Positions 18,285 through 28,089 are shown, counted from the first letter of the stretch. The stretch is DNA of 64,000 bases from CBFIDA01 sp965661085 (GCA_965661085.1 CBFIDA010000004.1:30264-94263); one strand, 5' to 3'. Notes: generated by a model not told the origin, from the sequence alone. Numbers and translations are program-made.

Positions 18285-19079
18285 ATGGAAGAGTTGTATT
18301 TAAAATTGTTAAAAAAAATCAGAGATGACGGTGTTGAGAAACAAGATCGTACTGGTGTTGGCACTCAAAGTATTTTTGGCGCTGAGATGCGATTTGACTT
18401 GACAACTTCATTTCCGCTCCTTACCACAAAAAAAGTTTTCTTTAAGGGCATTGTGCATGAGTTGCTATGGTTTTTGAGTGGTGACACCAACATTGGCTAT
18501 TTGCGTGAGCATGGTATAAAAATTTGGGATGAATGGGCCGATGATCAATTGAATTTGGGCCCAGTGTACGGTAGCCAGTGGCGACAATGGCCTTCTGAAG
18601 ACGGCCCCATCGATCAAATTTCAGCATTGATTGAGGGTTTAAAGCACCAGCCAGATTCGAGGCGTCATATTGTTTCAGCATGGAATGTCGCAGATCTCAA
18701 GAAGATGGCTTTGCCACCATGCCACTTATTGTTTCAGTTTTATGTTGCGAATCAGAGACTGTCATGTAAGTTGACACAAAGATCTGCAGACATTTTTCTG
18801 GGTGTGCCCTTCAACATTGCCTCCTATGCACTGCTTGTTTACATGGTGGCACAACAATGTGGTTATAAACCTGGCGAGTTGATTTGGTCTGGAGGAGATG
18901 TGCATGCTTACAAGAACCATTTGGAGCAGATAGACATACAACTCTCTCGCTCTCCTTTACCATTTCCTAAATTGATCATTCATGATTGCCCCAAGGACAT
19001 ATTTTCTTACACCTATGAGATGTTTGAATTGGAGAATTATCAGTGTCATCCATCGATCCGTGCCCCCATTGCCGTATAA
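18285..19079 (+). CDS. thyA: Thymidylate synthase
   Basis: Makes dTMP from dUMP using methylene-tetrahydrofolate. The 264 residues match E. coli ThyA in length. Catalytic Cys146 lies in PPCHLLFQFYV, the phosphate-binding RTGVG motif at 22-26, the PVYGSQWR segment at 93-100 and the RSADIFLGVPFNIASY motif near 166-181. GAGGG at 18274-18278 is the ribosome site. It is divergent from the recombinase gene and converges on the icmL-like gene. With NrdAB and Tdk it completes the main routes to dTTP seen here. Confidence 0.98.
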   Translation: MEELYLKLLKKIRDDGVEKQDRTGVGTQSIFGAEMRFDLTTSFPLLTTKKVFFKGIVHELLWFLSGDTNIGYLREHGIKIWDEWADDQLNLGPVYGSQWRQWPSEDGPIDQISALIEGLKHQPDSRRHIVSAWNVADLKKMALPPCHLLFQFYVANQRLSCKLTQRSADIFLGVPFNIASYALLVYMVAQQCGYKPGELIWSGGDVHAYKNHLEQIDIQLSRSPLPFPKLIIHDCPKDIFSYTYEMFELENYQCHPSIRAPIAV

Positions 19080-19101
19080 CCTATGTGCTTGCGACAATGC
19101 G

Positions 19102-19122
19102 CATGCATCAGTCTGATGCATG
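19102..19122. terminator. Perfect hairpin between convergent thyA and icmL-like
   Basis: CATGCATCA and TGATGCATG (19102-19110 and 19114-19122) form a perfect 9-bp stem with a 3-base loop, placed 22 bases after thyA and 5 bases before the end of the converging icmL-like gene. There is no T-tract on either side, so intrinsic termination is uncertain; it may protect 3' ends instead. Confidence 0.4.
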
Positions 19123-19127
19123 ATGGC

Positions 19128-19667
19128 TCATGTGCGCGTTTTTATCGTGAGGTCATGCATCTTATTTGGGCATCGCTTGGTTTTATTTTCAGAGGCGTAT
19201 TGTTTCATCAATTTGATTTGTAGTGCGCTGATTGAGTATGGGAGTGGATGCGTTGGCGTGATTTTCATGTTGATCAGAATGTCTTGTTGGTACTGGTGTG
19301 TGCGATTTTCATATCTTACGGTAACGGGCACGGCAATCTCAGATGGCGTCATACGCATGGGTCCGGATGTTGAGGCAGAGATGCGAAGGTTAAAGTGCCG
19401 AATTTGATCGATAAACTTCGAGTCTTTTAGGGCGCTGGTATAGGCGTCCCAGGCTTGAGGTGTGAAATAATGCGCCAGTTTTGCCAAATGATTTTGGATC
19501 AAATCCGGCTGCCAATCATACAGTTGTAGGGCATAGAATTTGGCCCATTGTTTCATCTGTGCATCGTCAACCTGTATGGGAGCGTCAGCTCTAACAGCAA
19601 CAGTTGTGGTCGAGAGCGCCATAGCAGTAACCCACAAAGCAAGCGGGCGAGTGAGGGTCGATGACAT
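19128..19667 (-). CDS. IcmL/DotI-like periplasmic protein
   Basis: A 179-residue protein with an N-terminal signal sequence (about residues 1-27, ending VRADA) and one domain (about 38-150) that resembles the periplasmic part of DotI/IcmL of type IVB secretion systems: a WAKFYAL/YDWQP start, the typical YFTPQAWDAYTSALKDS segment, then beta-rich stretches ending in PVTVRYEN and DILINMK. True DotI has an N-terminal membrane anchor and cytoplasmic piece; this protein has a cleavable-looking leader, so it matches the stand-alone IcmL-like proteins seen in Legionellales. Its ATG overlaps the ctp stop (TGATG), indicating translational coupling. No other dot/icm gene is in the window. Homology is by eye and the function is inferred. 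Confidence 0.72.
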   Translation of the reverse strand: MSSTLTRPLALWVTAMALSTTTVAVRADAPIQVDDAQMKQWAKFYALQLYDWQPDLIQNHLAKLAHYFTPQAWDAYTSALKDSKFIDQIRHFNLRISASTSGPMRMTPSEIAVPVTVRYENRTHQYQQDILINMKITPTHPLPYSISALQIKLMKQYASENKTKRCPNKMHDLTIKTRT

Positions 19668-21016
19668 CAGGTGTGCACCTGTTTGGCAATGATGATCGTT
19701 TCAAGAATTTTTGCAGCTTGATACATCTGAAAATCTTTATGAATGATCTCATCCAGTGCTTTTGAGTTGAGGGCTGTTTCAGCGGTGATGGTTCCTTCTT
19801 TCTGAGCGGAGATGTGATTGCTCAGAGAAGCTTCCGTGATGACATCATGGATACTCTTTTCGGTATGCTCATTTTGAATGCCCACTTGTTTGACAACAAT
19901 ATCTGGTCTCACGCCAGTTGCCTGAATGGATTTGCCACTCGGCGTGTAATAAAGCGCAGTGGTCAATTTGATCGCTGAATCGTTGCTGGTTGGAAGAATG
20001 GTTTGGACAGAACCTTTGCCAAAGGTTTGTGTGCCAAGCGTGATGCCTCGATGATGTTCAGATATGGCAGCAGACATGATTTCTGCCGCTGAGGCAGAAC
20101 CATGATTGATGAGGACCACCAAGGGGGCATTATTGATCACATCACCTGCCGTTGCATTGGCGATGGTGTCCATTGCCTCGATGCGCCCTTTTGTTGAAAC
20201 AATGGTTTTATCTTTAAGACGCTTGGCGTCTAAAAAGAGATCTGTGGTTTCAACTGCCGTATGAAGCAAGCCACCAGGATTGTTTCTAAGATCAATGATG
20301 TACCCCTGTATGGTCTTGTCACGTTGGGTTTTTTTCAATATGGTACGAAGCTCTTGGGTGGTTTTTTCGCCAAAACTAGAGATGCGTATGCGTGCCAAGT
20401 TATTCAAGCGCTTATAATGTACAGACTGTACAGAAACATTGTCTCTGATTAATGTGTGCTCTTTCACGTCTTTAGTGGATGGGCGATATGTTGTCACCCG
20501 GACCGTCGTACCCTTCTTGCCTTTGATGGCCACCAAGGCTTTTTCAGGGCCAATTTGAGAAATGAGTTGGTCGTTCACTTTAAAAATGATGTCATTGGAT
20601 TGAATGTCTGCTTTGGCTGCAGGCGAATCATCTATTGGCGTGATGACACGCAGCAAGCCATCCTCGACGGTCAAAGAGATGCCAATGCCCGCAAACTCGC
20701 CTTGCGTGTTATCAAAAAGATCATGAAGTTCAGCAGGTGGCAAGTACATGGAGTGTGGGTCTAGCTTATTGACCATGCCATGAATGGCGTGTGTGAACAA
20801 TGTATGATAATCAACGGGTTCTATGTAGTAATGTTGAATCTGAGCCATGACCGTGGCAAATTGGTCAATGTCTTTTTGTTCAATGCTTTGGGTGAACATA
20901 TGTCCACTTTGATGAAGATGCACATGTTGGGTGTCAAACGGTGCATGACTGGTTTGGTGGCCAGCAAAAACGCACGACATTAGCCCTGCCACGATGACTG
21001 TGGAGATTACTTTCAC
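19667..21016 (-). CDS. ctp: Carboxy-terminal processing protease, S41 family
   Basis: Periplasmic serine protease of 449 residues. Signal peptide about 1-24 (MKVISTVIVAGLMSCVFAG), PDZ domain about 105-185 (GEFAGIGISLTVEDG...), and the S41 core with nucleophile Ser309 in GSASAAEI and general base Lys334 in FGKGSVQ, the standard Ser/Lys dyad. Ctp enzymes trim or degrade periplasmic and outer-membrane-associated proteins, including peptidoglycan hydrolases in several bacteria. The last base of its stop is shared with the ATG of the icmL-like gene, so the pair is made together. A role in processing the IcmL-like partner is possible but not shown. Confidence 0.95.
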   Translation of the reverse strand: MKVISTVIVAGLMSCVFAGHQTSHAPFDTQHVHLHQSGHMFTQSIEQKDIDQFATVMAQIQHYYIEPVDYHTLFTHAIHGMVNKLDPHSMYLPPAELHDLFDNTQGEFAGIGISLTVEDGLLRVITPIDDSPAAKADIQSNDIIFKVNDQLISQIGPEKALVAIKGKKGTTVRVTTYRPSTKDVKEHTLIRDNVSVQSVHYKRLNNLARIRISSFGEKTTQELRTILKKTQRDKTIQGYIIDLRNNPGGLLHTAVETTDLFLDAKRLKDKTIVSTKGRIEAMDTIANATAGDVINNAPLVVLINHGSASAAEIMSAAISEHHRGITLGTQTFGKGSVQTILPTSNDSAIKLTTALYYTPSGKSIQATGVRPDIVVKQVGIQNEHTEKSIHDVITEASLSNHISAQKEGTITAETALNSKALDEIIHKDFQMYQAAKILETIIIAKQVHT

Positions 21017-21273
21017 GTCCCATCCTTGAGTAAAATTTGATTATAGCTGTTTGTGCAATGGTCCGCAAATTCAAATTGACATCATGATTCTATCAAGCGT
21101 TTTTGCACACAAAGTTTTGGTGTATACACCGGTTGTCCATCGTTTGGTGCGCTTCATCATGGCGTTTTGTCATAGAGTCGCTTGGATCGATATGAATTTT
21201 GTGTTAAACTTTTCAAATGTGATCAAAATGACACAAACAACGGAATTTTTAATTTTTTTTATATCATGGATCG

Positions 21274-23100
21274 ATGGGGAATGTGATGCATAAAAACAAT
21301 GTAAAGGTTATTGAACGCGCAACAGAAACAGATTTTAGATCTGACAGTCATGGTGCGCTGTTGTCTAGGATTTATGCTGCACGAGGTGTATCTGATTCAA
21401 CGGATTTGGTTCGAAGCTTGAAGTCTCTTCATGAATACACCGATCTTCTGAACATCGAAGATGCTGCCGACTTGATCAGAAAACACATTGAGCAACAACA
21501 AAAGATCGTTGTCGTTGGGGATTTTGATGCCGATGGTGCAACCAGCACAGCGTTGCTTGTTGCTTTCTTAAGGGACATTGGGCATTCAAATGTCGATTAT
21601 GTCATTCCGAATCGATTTGAAACAGGTTATGGTTTGTCTAAGGCCCTGATTGATCAAATCATTTCAGATAAAGCACCAGAGCTGATCATCACAGTTGACC
21701 ATGGCATCACTGCGATTGAGGAAGTGGCGTACATCAAGTCCAAAGGCATTGCCGTTATCATCACGGATCACCACATGCCAAGTGAACATGGTGTGCCAGT
21801 GGCGGATCATGTCATCAACCCCAACTTGCCCAATCATCCGGAAGGGTTGAAACACTTGGCAGGAGTGGGCGTGGCATTTTATTTGACCATTGCTGTACGT
21901 GCTGCATTGCGTTCTGTGGATTATTTCAAGAATAATGCCTTGGCAGACATCAACCTTGCACAGTATTTAGATTTGGTGGCCTTGGGTACTGTTGCAGACA
22001 TGGTGGTTTTGGATCACAACAATAGATTGATGGTGCACCAGGGTTTGATGCGTGTGAAAAATGGTTGTTGTCGTCCAGGCATCAGTGCGTTATTGGCTGT
22101 CAGTCAAAAGGACGCAACCATGATCACGTCTTCAGATTTTGGTTATGCTGTTGCACCAAGGCTCAATGCTGCCGGTCGCATCTCAAAAATGTCCATTGGT
22201 GTCGAGTGCTTGTTGACCACCAATTTTGAGCGTGCAGACATTCTTGCGGAAAAGCTTCATGATCTCAATCTAGAGCGTCGTGAAATTGAGATGGACATGC
22301 AAGCCAGTGCTCAAAAAATCATCAACGATATTGTGGCACAGAGTCTCAATGCAACATTGCCAGTTGGTGTTTGTCTTTATGACGCTGCTTGGCATCAGGG
22401 GGTCTCAGGCATCATTGCTTCGCGCCTCAAAGATGCTTTCAAGCGTCCGATCATTGTTTTTGCAAATGCGCAGCTTTCTGAAGATGAAGGGGGTCAAGCG
22501 TTGCCCGATGATCAAGAAATCAAAGGCTCTGCGCGATCTATTAAGGGGCTAGATATACGTCAAGTCCTGGCGAATATTAATGCTGCACACCCAGAGCTGA
22601 TTCTAAAGTTCGGTGGACATAAAGGTGCGGCGGGATTGACCATACGGCATGCAGATTTCAAAACATTTTCCGATGCTTTCCAACAAGAAATTGCCAAAGA
22701 ACTTTCAGAAGAAGATTGCTATGAAACATTATTGGTAGATGGCGAGCTTCGAACGGATGAACTGAACATTGATACCGCATCATTGGTTCGACACGCAGGC
22801 CCCTGGGGTATGGGTTTTCCTGAGCCAACGTTTGTTGGTGTTTTTAACATCATGGAGCAGAGGATTGTGGGTCAGCGGCATTTGAAATTGGCCATTCAGC
22901 CCAGAAATGGATATGAGATCATCAATGCAATCCACTTCAATGTTGCACAAGACATGTGGCCAGACCATAATTGTCAGTCCGTACGAGCGGTATATCGACT
23001 GGATGTAACAGAATACCGTGGATCAAAAGCCCTTCAGTTGATCATTCTGCATGTTGAAAAACATGAGGTGAATGAGCAAGTTGGCATTGCGGCGTTTTAA
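21274..23100 (+). CDS. recJ: Single-stranded-DNA exonuclease RecJ
   Basis: 5'-3' exonuclease acting on single-stranded DNA in recombination and mismatch repair. 608 residues from ATG 21274; ATG 21286 is an alternative start with a GGGGAA stretch upstream. DHH-family metal motifs are intact: VVGDFDADGATST (about 80-92), TVDHG, and ITDHHMPSE, followed by the DHHA1-type motif KFGGHKGAAGLT near residue 446 and a C-terminal OB-like domain. The 223 bases upstream are AT-rich and should contain the promoter. No neighbour shares the strand closely. Confidence 0.96.
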   Translation: MGNVMHKNNVKVIERATETDFRSDSHGALLSRIYAARGVSDSTDLVRSLKSLHEYTDLLNIEDAADLIRKHIEQQQKIVVVGDFDADGATSTALLVAFLRDIGHSNVDYVIPNRFETGYGLSKALIDQIISDKAPELIITVDHGITAIEEVAYIKSKGIAVIITDHHMPSEHGVPVADHVINPNLPNHPEGLKHLAGVGVAFYLTIAVRAALRSVDYFKNNALADINLAQYLDLVALGTVADMVVLDHNNRLMVHQGLMRVKNGCCRPGISALLAVSQKDATMITSSDFGYAVAPRLNAAGRISKMSIGVECLLTTNFERADILAEKLHDLNLERREIEMDMQASAQKIINDIVAQSLNATLPVGVCLYDAAWHQGVSGIIASRLKDAFKRPIIVFANAQLSEDEGGQALPDDQEIKGSARSIKGLDIRQVLANINAAHPELILKFGGHKGAAGLTIRHADFKTFSDAFQQEIAKELSEEDCYETLLVDGELRTDELNIDTASLVRHAGPWGMGFPEPTFVGVFNIMEQRIVGQRHLKLAIQPRNGYEIINAIHFNVAQDMWPDHNCQSVRAVYRLDVTEYRGSKALQLIILHVEKHEVNEQVGIAAF

Positions 23101-23249
23101 TTCATTTGGTGGCTGCCATCATGTGGGCGGTGCTCAGTCAGGCGCGATATTTTTTGTCGATGTCACAATTTTAACGCGCATGATGGTGGGGCTATGATTG
23201 TGCTTTTTATCTTGTTTTGATGCCAGTAATCGATGATCCTGTTTGTGCA

Positions 23250-23669
23250 TCAGGTGTCCAGTGAGAACTCAAAACCATACGGAAGAAGTTCAGAAATTGT
23301 AAAGGTTTTGGTGCCCAAGTAATCATTGCCGTGGGCAAGATGCACTTGACAGGTTGCGGTGGAAAACTCAGCGATTCTCTGCCGGCAAGCACCACACGGG
23401 GTGGTTAAAATGTGCTGTGATGAAAGCACCATGATCTCATTGATGTGTCGGTCTCCTGCAGCAACCATGGCGCTGATGGCATTGCACTCAGCACATACGG
23501 TCAAACCATAACTTGCATTCTCAACATTGCAGCCTGTATAGATGTTGCCATTGCTGGAAAGGAGTGCTGCGCCGACTTTGAAGTTAGAGAAAGGCGCATA
23601 GGCCTTCTCCATTGTTGCCAATGCTTCAATTCTGAGCTGAGGTATCGTAAGGCTTTCAGGCAAATTCAA
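23250..23669 (-). CDS. cdd: Cytidine deaminase
   Basis: Converts cytidine and deoxycytidine to uridine forms in pyrimidine salvage. The 139-residue, single-domain form corresponds to the tetrameric class. Zinc ligands are Cys59 in VCAECNA, with catalytic Glu61, and Cys92/Cys95 in PCGACRQ. The substrate segment NVENASYG is at 48-55. It lies 33 bases downstream of rpmE on the same strand and may be in one transcript. Confidence 0.96.
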   Translation of the reverse strand: MNLPESLTIPQLRIEALATMEKAYAPFSNFKVGAALLSSNGNIYTGCNVENASYGLTVCAECNAISAMVAAGDRHINEIMVLSSQHILTTPCGACRQRIAEFSTATCQVHLAHGNDYLGTKTFTISELLPYGFEFSLDT

Positions 23670-23702
23670 TTCCTTTGAAACAATGCTTTCTGGCTGGTGT
23701 GA

Positions 23703-23948
23703 TCATTGATTTTTGTTGTTGCCTTGAATGTCAGTAAGCTTGCTGTGCTTTTTGTATTTGTTGGCAAATTTTTCAATGGCGCCCGTGGTGGCAATTTTTC
23801 GAATACCGGTGTAGGCAGGGTGGCACTTGTTGCAATATTCAACATGCATGGTGTCTTTTTCAAAGGCCATCAGCAAAGAAAATTGATTGTTACAACCACT
23901 GCACTGAACAGAGATCACTTGTCTTTTAGGGTGAATGGCTGGTTTCAT
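23703..23948 (-). CDS. rpmE: 50S ribosomal protein L31 (zinc-binding form)
   Basis: Large-subunit ribosomal protein of 81 residues. It keeps the N-terminal KPAIHPKR segment and four zinc cysteines at 16, 19, 39 and 42 (CSGC and CNKCHP), so it is the zinc-holding C+ form, whose paralogue lacking cysteines normally replaces it in zinc starvation. The TGIRKIATTGAIEKF segment matches the L31 core. A C-terminal tail rich in Lys, Asn and Gln is slightly longer than in E. coli. Confidence 0.92.
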   Translation of the reverse strand: MKPAIHPKRQVISVQCSGCNNQFSLLMAFEKDTMHVEYCNKCHPAYTGIRKIATTGAIEKFANKYKKHSKLTDIQGNNKNQ

Positions 23949-24244
23949 CGCAATGGCTCCGTTGAATCATGAACCCGAATAAAATAACGTATGTACGACC
24001 TTATGTCAACAAATGTACGCTGGTTTTCAACGATTGCCATGTAGGCTTCAGCGAGAAGGGCGAACTGTTTCCGTTTTCTAATGGCGCTCGGGCCAGAGAT
24101 GTTGTATGCCAGAGATTTGTTGATGCTCTTATGTGAATGTTTTGATGGCAAAAAACACGATCGGTGCACCGTTTGATTGGATTGGCGCTTGTTTTCACCA
24201 CACTGATCCCCTAATATTGAGTTCTTTAAGATTGTGAGGAAAGC

Positions 24245-25540
24245 ATGTTGATGCGGTTTGATTCGAAGAAATGCCTACCCTGGTGCATGGTTGGATTGGG
24301 GTTGCTTTTTTATGCATACGAATCTATGTTGCGCGTATCACCCAGTGTCATGAGCCTCGAGCTTATGGAAAATTTCAGTATCAGTGCCACACAGTTGTCA
24401 CATTTGACCGCCTTTTATTATTACATTTATGCGCCCATGCAGTTTGCAGTTGGTATCTTGATGGATCGTTATGGGCCAAGAAAACTGCTAAGTTTGGCTG
24501 CGCTGATGTGTGCGCTGGGCACTTATTTGTTTTCTTCTACTCATGATCTGCACATTGCCGAGCTTGGCCGCTTTATGGTTGGCTTTGGTTCTGCCTTCGC
24601 TTTTGTGGGCGTGCTGAAATTGGCCACCATATGGTTGCCACCTGAGCGCTTTGCCATCGTTTCCGGCACGACCATGGCACTGGGCATGGTGGGTGGTGTG
24701 CTTTGCGATTTGTTCATGCCTACTTTGATTCGTACCGAAGGCTGGCGCGTTGCATTGCATCACTCGGCTGTCTTTGGGCTTCTTTTGGTTGCCTTGTTGA
24801 TGTTTGTGCTGCGTGATGGCGCAAAGCATTCCCCAAGGGACTTTAAACTGGCAGATTCCTACAAAGAGGCTTTCAAAAACTTGTACGTTTTGCTCTGTAA
24901 TCGTCAAATATGGTTGAATGGCTTCATTGGTTGTTTGATGTGGTTGCCAATTTCGATTTATGCCGAGACATGGGGGGTCAATTACCTGAGTCAGGTGCAT
25001 CATATAGATCGTGCCACCGCGGCACACATCAATGCATTTGTCTTTTGGGGTTGGGCTGTCGGTGGCCCAGTCGTTGGATTTTTATCTGATCGCATCCGTA
25101 AAAGGGTACTGCCCATGGCCGTTGGCTCACTTGGTGCTTGTCTCTGTTTTGTTGCCATCATGATGGTGCCATTACCATTGTGGGCTTATGCCCCGCTATT
25201 GTTTCTGTGCGGGTTGTTCAACAGCACCCAAGTCATTGTTTTTGCAGTCAGTCGTGAAAACACCACTGCCATCTCTGCAGGCACTGCAGCAGCACTGACC
25301 AATCTGCTGACCATGGTGTCTGGCATCATTCAGCCCATTTCAGGATTTTTAATGGATTGGGCAGATGGTCCAACGCATGTTGCTGGCAGCGCGATATACT
25401 CGGCGCATGCCTACAACACTGCATTGTATGTCATACCTGCAGCATTGTTTGTTTCATTCTTATTGTGCTTGGTGCTCAAAGAAACGCATTGTCGAGAGCA
25501 ATCATCGCAAAAAATCATGTCAGCACTTGGGTCTCATTGA
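24245..25540 (+). CDS. Major facilitator superfamily transporter
   Basis: A 431-residue, 12-helix inner-membrane transporter. The MFS signature between helices 2 and 3 reads GILMDRYGPRKLLS (about 75-88), with the repeat copy GFLSDRIRKRVLP near residue 278. Other family features are ARFMVGFGSAFAF-like helix 4 (GRFMVGFGSAFAF) and two six-helix bundles split by a charged loop near 195-220. It resembles MFS proteins common in Legionella, Coxiella and Francisella, and it is a paralogue of the transporter at 49687-51012. Substrate cannot be deduced. It stands alone, convergent with purB. Confidence 0.9.
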   Translation: MLMRFDSKKCLPWCMVGLGLLFYAYESMLRVSPSVMSLELMENFSISATQLSHLTAFYYYIYAPMQFAVGILMDRYGPRKLLSLAALMCALGTYLFSSTHDLHIAELGRFMVGFGSAFAFVGVLKLATIWLPPERFAIVSGTTMALGMVGGVLCDLFMPTLIRTEGWRVALHHSAVFGLLLVALLMFVLRDGAKHSPRDFKLADSYKEAFKNLYVLLCNRQIWLNGFIGCLMWLPISIYAETWGVNYLSQVHHIDRATAAHINAFVFWGWAVGGPVVGFLSDRIRKRVLPMAVGSLGACLCFVAIMMVPLPLWAYAPLLFLCGLFNSTQVIVFAVSRENTTAISAGTAAALTNLLTMVSGIIQPISGFLMDWADGPTHVAGSAIYSAHAYNTALYVIPAALFVSFLLCLVLKETHCREQSSQKIMSALGSH

Positions 25541-25604
25541 GCGATTCGCAATCATTGGCCTCGCCTTATCTCGGCTGATTTAAAAGCTTCGATGAATTGT
25601 GGGG

Positions 25605-27002
25605 TCAATCACGTTGGCATAAATTGACCATGCTGAGTGCTTCATTCAGTATTTCAGTGTCTGCACCAGCATAGCTTGATGGTGTGAGATTTCGCAATAC
25701 GGATGCATCGTCATCGGGCAGGAAAAGATCCTCAATAAGCTTCTTATATAAATTCGCATTGAGTTTTTGGCCCTGCGTGAGCTCTCGTATTGTATTGTAT
25801 GCGTCAACATGACCGTGTTTCCGCAATATGGTTTGTATGGCTTCACCCAATATTTCCCAGTGCGCATCAAGTTCTTTTTTGAGGCTGTCTTCGTTTGGCG
25901 TAATTTTATGCAACCCATCATGCAGTTGTTGATGGGCCATGTCCGCATATGCCAAGGCAACGCCAATGTTACGCATGACGGTTGAATCACTGAGATCACG
26001 TTGCAGGCGAGATTGGCTCAGTTTGACCGCCAAATGTTGTTGCAAAGCGATGCTGATCCCAAGATTGCCCTCAGCATTTTCAAATTGAATGGGATTGACT
26101 TTATGGGGCATGGTCGAGGAGCCCACTTGTTTTGTACTGTTTTTTGCAAGCTTGAAATGATTGTGTGAGATGTATTGCCATATGTCGGTGCTCAGATCCA
26201 TCAAAATGGTATTGATTTCAATACACCGATGCATAAGCTGACCAATGTGGTCGTGGGGTTCAATCTGAGTCGTTACAGGATTCCACATCAGCCCCAGACC
26301 TTTTACAAATGCTTCAGAGCAAGCCAACCAATCGACGTTGGGATATGCAATTATATGCGCATTGAACCCACCTGTGGCGCCATTGAATTTGCCTTCAATG
26401 TTGACCGCATCCAAATGTTGGATCGCCATGGCCAATCTTCTTACAAAGACAGCCAGCTCTCTGCCCACCGTTGTAGGAGTTGCAGGTTGACCATGGGTGC
26501 GTGCCAACATTGGCGTGTCGATGTGTTGTTTCGCGAGTTCACACAGTGTATCAAGCAGTGTCATCAGTCTTGGGCGTATTGTTTTTTGAATGGCAGATTG
26601 TGTCATCAATGCATACGCCAGGTTATTGATGTCTTCAGACGTACAGGCAAAATGTAGCCATGGAACATAAGTGGCCCATCCCTCGAATGCCTGTTGTGAT
26701 AGAAAAATCTCTATGGCTTTGACATCATGAGACACTTCTTTCTCAATCATTTTTATACGGGTTGCATCATCGGTATGAAAATTGTGTAGCAAATACGTTA
26801 AGGCATCGGATAAGGCTTTGGGCAGTGCCGGACATTCCGGTATATGCGGCATGTCCGCAAGTGTCTTCAGCCAAGAAATTTCAACAAACAAACGATGCCA
26901 TATCAGTGATTTTTCGCAAAAATGCTCTGCAAGGGCACCGCATTGCTTGTGGTAACGGCCATCAAGCGGTGAAAGTGAAAGCAACGGATGGTGAGATGTC
27001 AT
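25605..27002 (-). CDS. purB: Adenylosuccinate lyase
   Basis: Catalyses two steps of purine synthesis, SAICAR to AICAR and adenylosuccinate to AMP, each releasing fumarate. I set the start at ATG 27002 (465 residues) because MTSHHPLLSLSPLDGRY aligns with the N terminus of E. coli PurB; an in-frame ATG 27023 adds seven residues. The fumarase-superfamily signature GSSTMPHKVNPIQFENAEG near residue 290 holds the flexible catalytic loop, and the HDVKA and ARTHGQPATPTT motifs supply the other catalytic histidines. Reads leftwards, divergent from miaA and converging on the MFS gene. Confidence 0.96.
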   Translation of the reverse strand: MTSHHPLLSLSPLDGRYHKQCGALAEHFCEKSLIWHRLFVEISWLKTLADMPHIPECPALPKALSDALTYLLHNFHTDDATRIKMIEKEVSHDVKAIEIFLSQQAFEGWATYVPWLHFACTSEDINNLAYALMTQSAIQKTIRPRLMTLLDTLCELAKQHIDTPMLARTHGQPATPTTVGRELAVFVRRLAMAIQHLDAVNIEGKFNGATGGFNAHIIAYPNVDWLACSEAFVKGLGLMWNPVTTQIEPHDHIGQLMHRCIEINTILMDLSTDIWQYISHNHFKLAKNSTKQVGSSTMPHKVNPIQFENAEGNLGISIALQQHLAVKLSQSRLQRDLSDSTVMRNIGVALAYADMAHQQLHDGLHKITPNEDSLKKELDAHWEILGEAIQTILRKHGHVDAYNTIRELTQGQKLNANLYKKLIEDLFLPDDDASVLRNLTPSSYAGADTEILNEALSMVNLCQRD

Positions 27003-27120
27003 GATGTGCAATCCAAAAATCATGATGATATCATAAGTTTTGTGTTGAAAACATTCAAAATGTCGTTGTGCTTTTTCAATGTTGTGTTAAGATTCATCGT
27101 CACTATAGAAGCGATTCATT

Positions 27121-28089
27121 ATGCATGCACCAAAATACCCGATTGTATCGCTGATGGGCCCAACTGGCACAGGCAAGACCCAGTTGGCGATGATGTTGGC
27201 AGACCACTGCCCTTGCCATTTGATCAGCATTGATGCCGTGATGATATATCGAGGCATGGACATTGGTGCGGCAAAACCTGACCGCGCAACACGGCTAAAA
27301 TATCCACACGCACTTGTAGACATCTTGGACCCAACCGAGCGCTATTCAGTGCATCAATGTGTGACTGATGTTGCCAAAGAAATTGCAATTGCACAGAAAA
27401 ATGATGCCATGCCCGTGTTGGTGGGCGGCACCATGATGTATCATCATGCAATTCAATTTGGCATGCATCGATCGCCGCCATCAACGATGCAAGCCAGGAA
27501 AAAAGTAAAGCAGATGCTGCAAACACATGGTCTTAAAAAGCTTTGGGAGATGCTTGACGAGCTTGATCCCAAGTTTGCGTCTGGCGTCATGCCGACAGAC
27601 ACCCAAAGAATTTTAAGAGGGCATGAGATGCTTCTTCATGGGCACACCTTGCCATCTGAGTGGTTGGATGGTAGTAGAGAAGTCTCTGTGCTGGATGGAT
27701 ACCAAACACTGACAGTTGTTTTAAAGCCGTACAGCCGTACAGCACTGTATCAGCGGCTCAACGATCGCTTTGATGCAATGATGGCCGAAGGTTTGTTGGA
27801 GGAAACAAGAAATCTGATTGATACATATGGTGTGTTGGCAGAATTGCCAGCATTTCGCGCTGTTGGTTATAGGCAACTGTCTCAACACATTGTGGGTCAA
27901 TGTGACTTGGTGTGTGCGGCAAACAACGCAAAAACTGCAACGCGCAGATTGGCAAAGCGTCAGTTGACATGGCTCAATCGGTGGCAGGACGTATCGCGCT
28001 GTGAAATCAACTCGGATATGGACCTGGCATCCATGTTTAAAGAGATTTCGAATCGCATCGACCCATTGCATCATTTGGCTTATAGATGA
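27121..28089 (+). CDS. miaA: tRNA dimethylallyltransferase
   Basis: Transfers a dimethylallyl group to the N6 of A37 in tRNAs reading UNN codons. 322 residues, as expected. P-loop GPTGTGKTQ at about 13-21, DAVMIYRGMDIGAAKP (substrate segment, usually DSxxxYRxxDIGTxKP) at 39-54, and the tRNA-binding region ELPAFRAVGYRQL near 243-255. The downstream gene miaE in this window acts on the same nucleotide. It precedes hfq by 90 bases, the usual gammaproteobacterial miaA-hfq order. Confidence 0.97.
   Translation: MHAPKYPIVSLMGPTGTGKTQLAMMLADHCPCHLISIDAVMIYRGMDIGAAKPDRATRLKYPHALVDILDPTERYSVHQCVTDVAKEIAIAQKNDAMPVLVGGTMMYHHAIQFGMHRSPPSTMQARKKVKQMLQTHGLKKLWEMLDELDPKFASGVMPTDTQRILRGHEMLLHGHTLPSEWLDGSREVSVLDGYQTLTVVLKPYSRTALYQRLNDRFDAMMAEGLLEETRNLIDTYGVLAELPAFRAVGYRQLSQHIVGQCDLVCAANNAKTATRRLAKRQLTWLNRWQDVSRCEINSDMDLASMFKEISNRIDPLHHLAYR

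Noticed and set aside
19120..19407. 95-aa plus-strand ORF opposite the icmL-like gene
   Set aside because: Antisense shadow of a gene supported by a leader peptide and family motifs; no ribosome site.
23101..23249. Long-range inverted repeat (CCATCATG / CATGATGG) after recJ
   Set aside because: Only 8 bp with a loop of more than 40 bases; no T-tract, likely chance.
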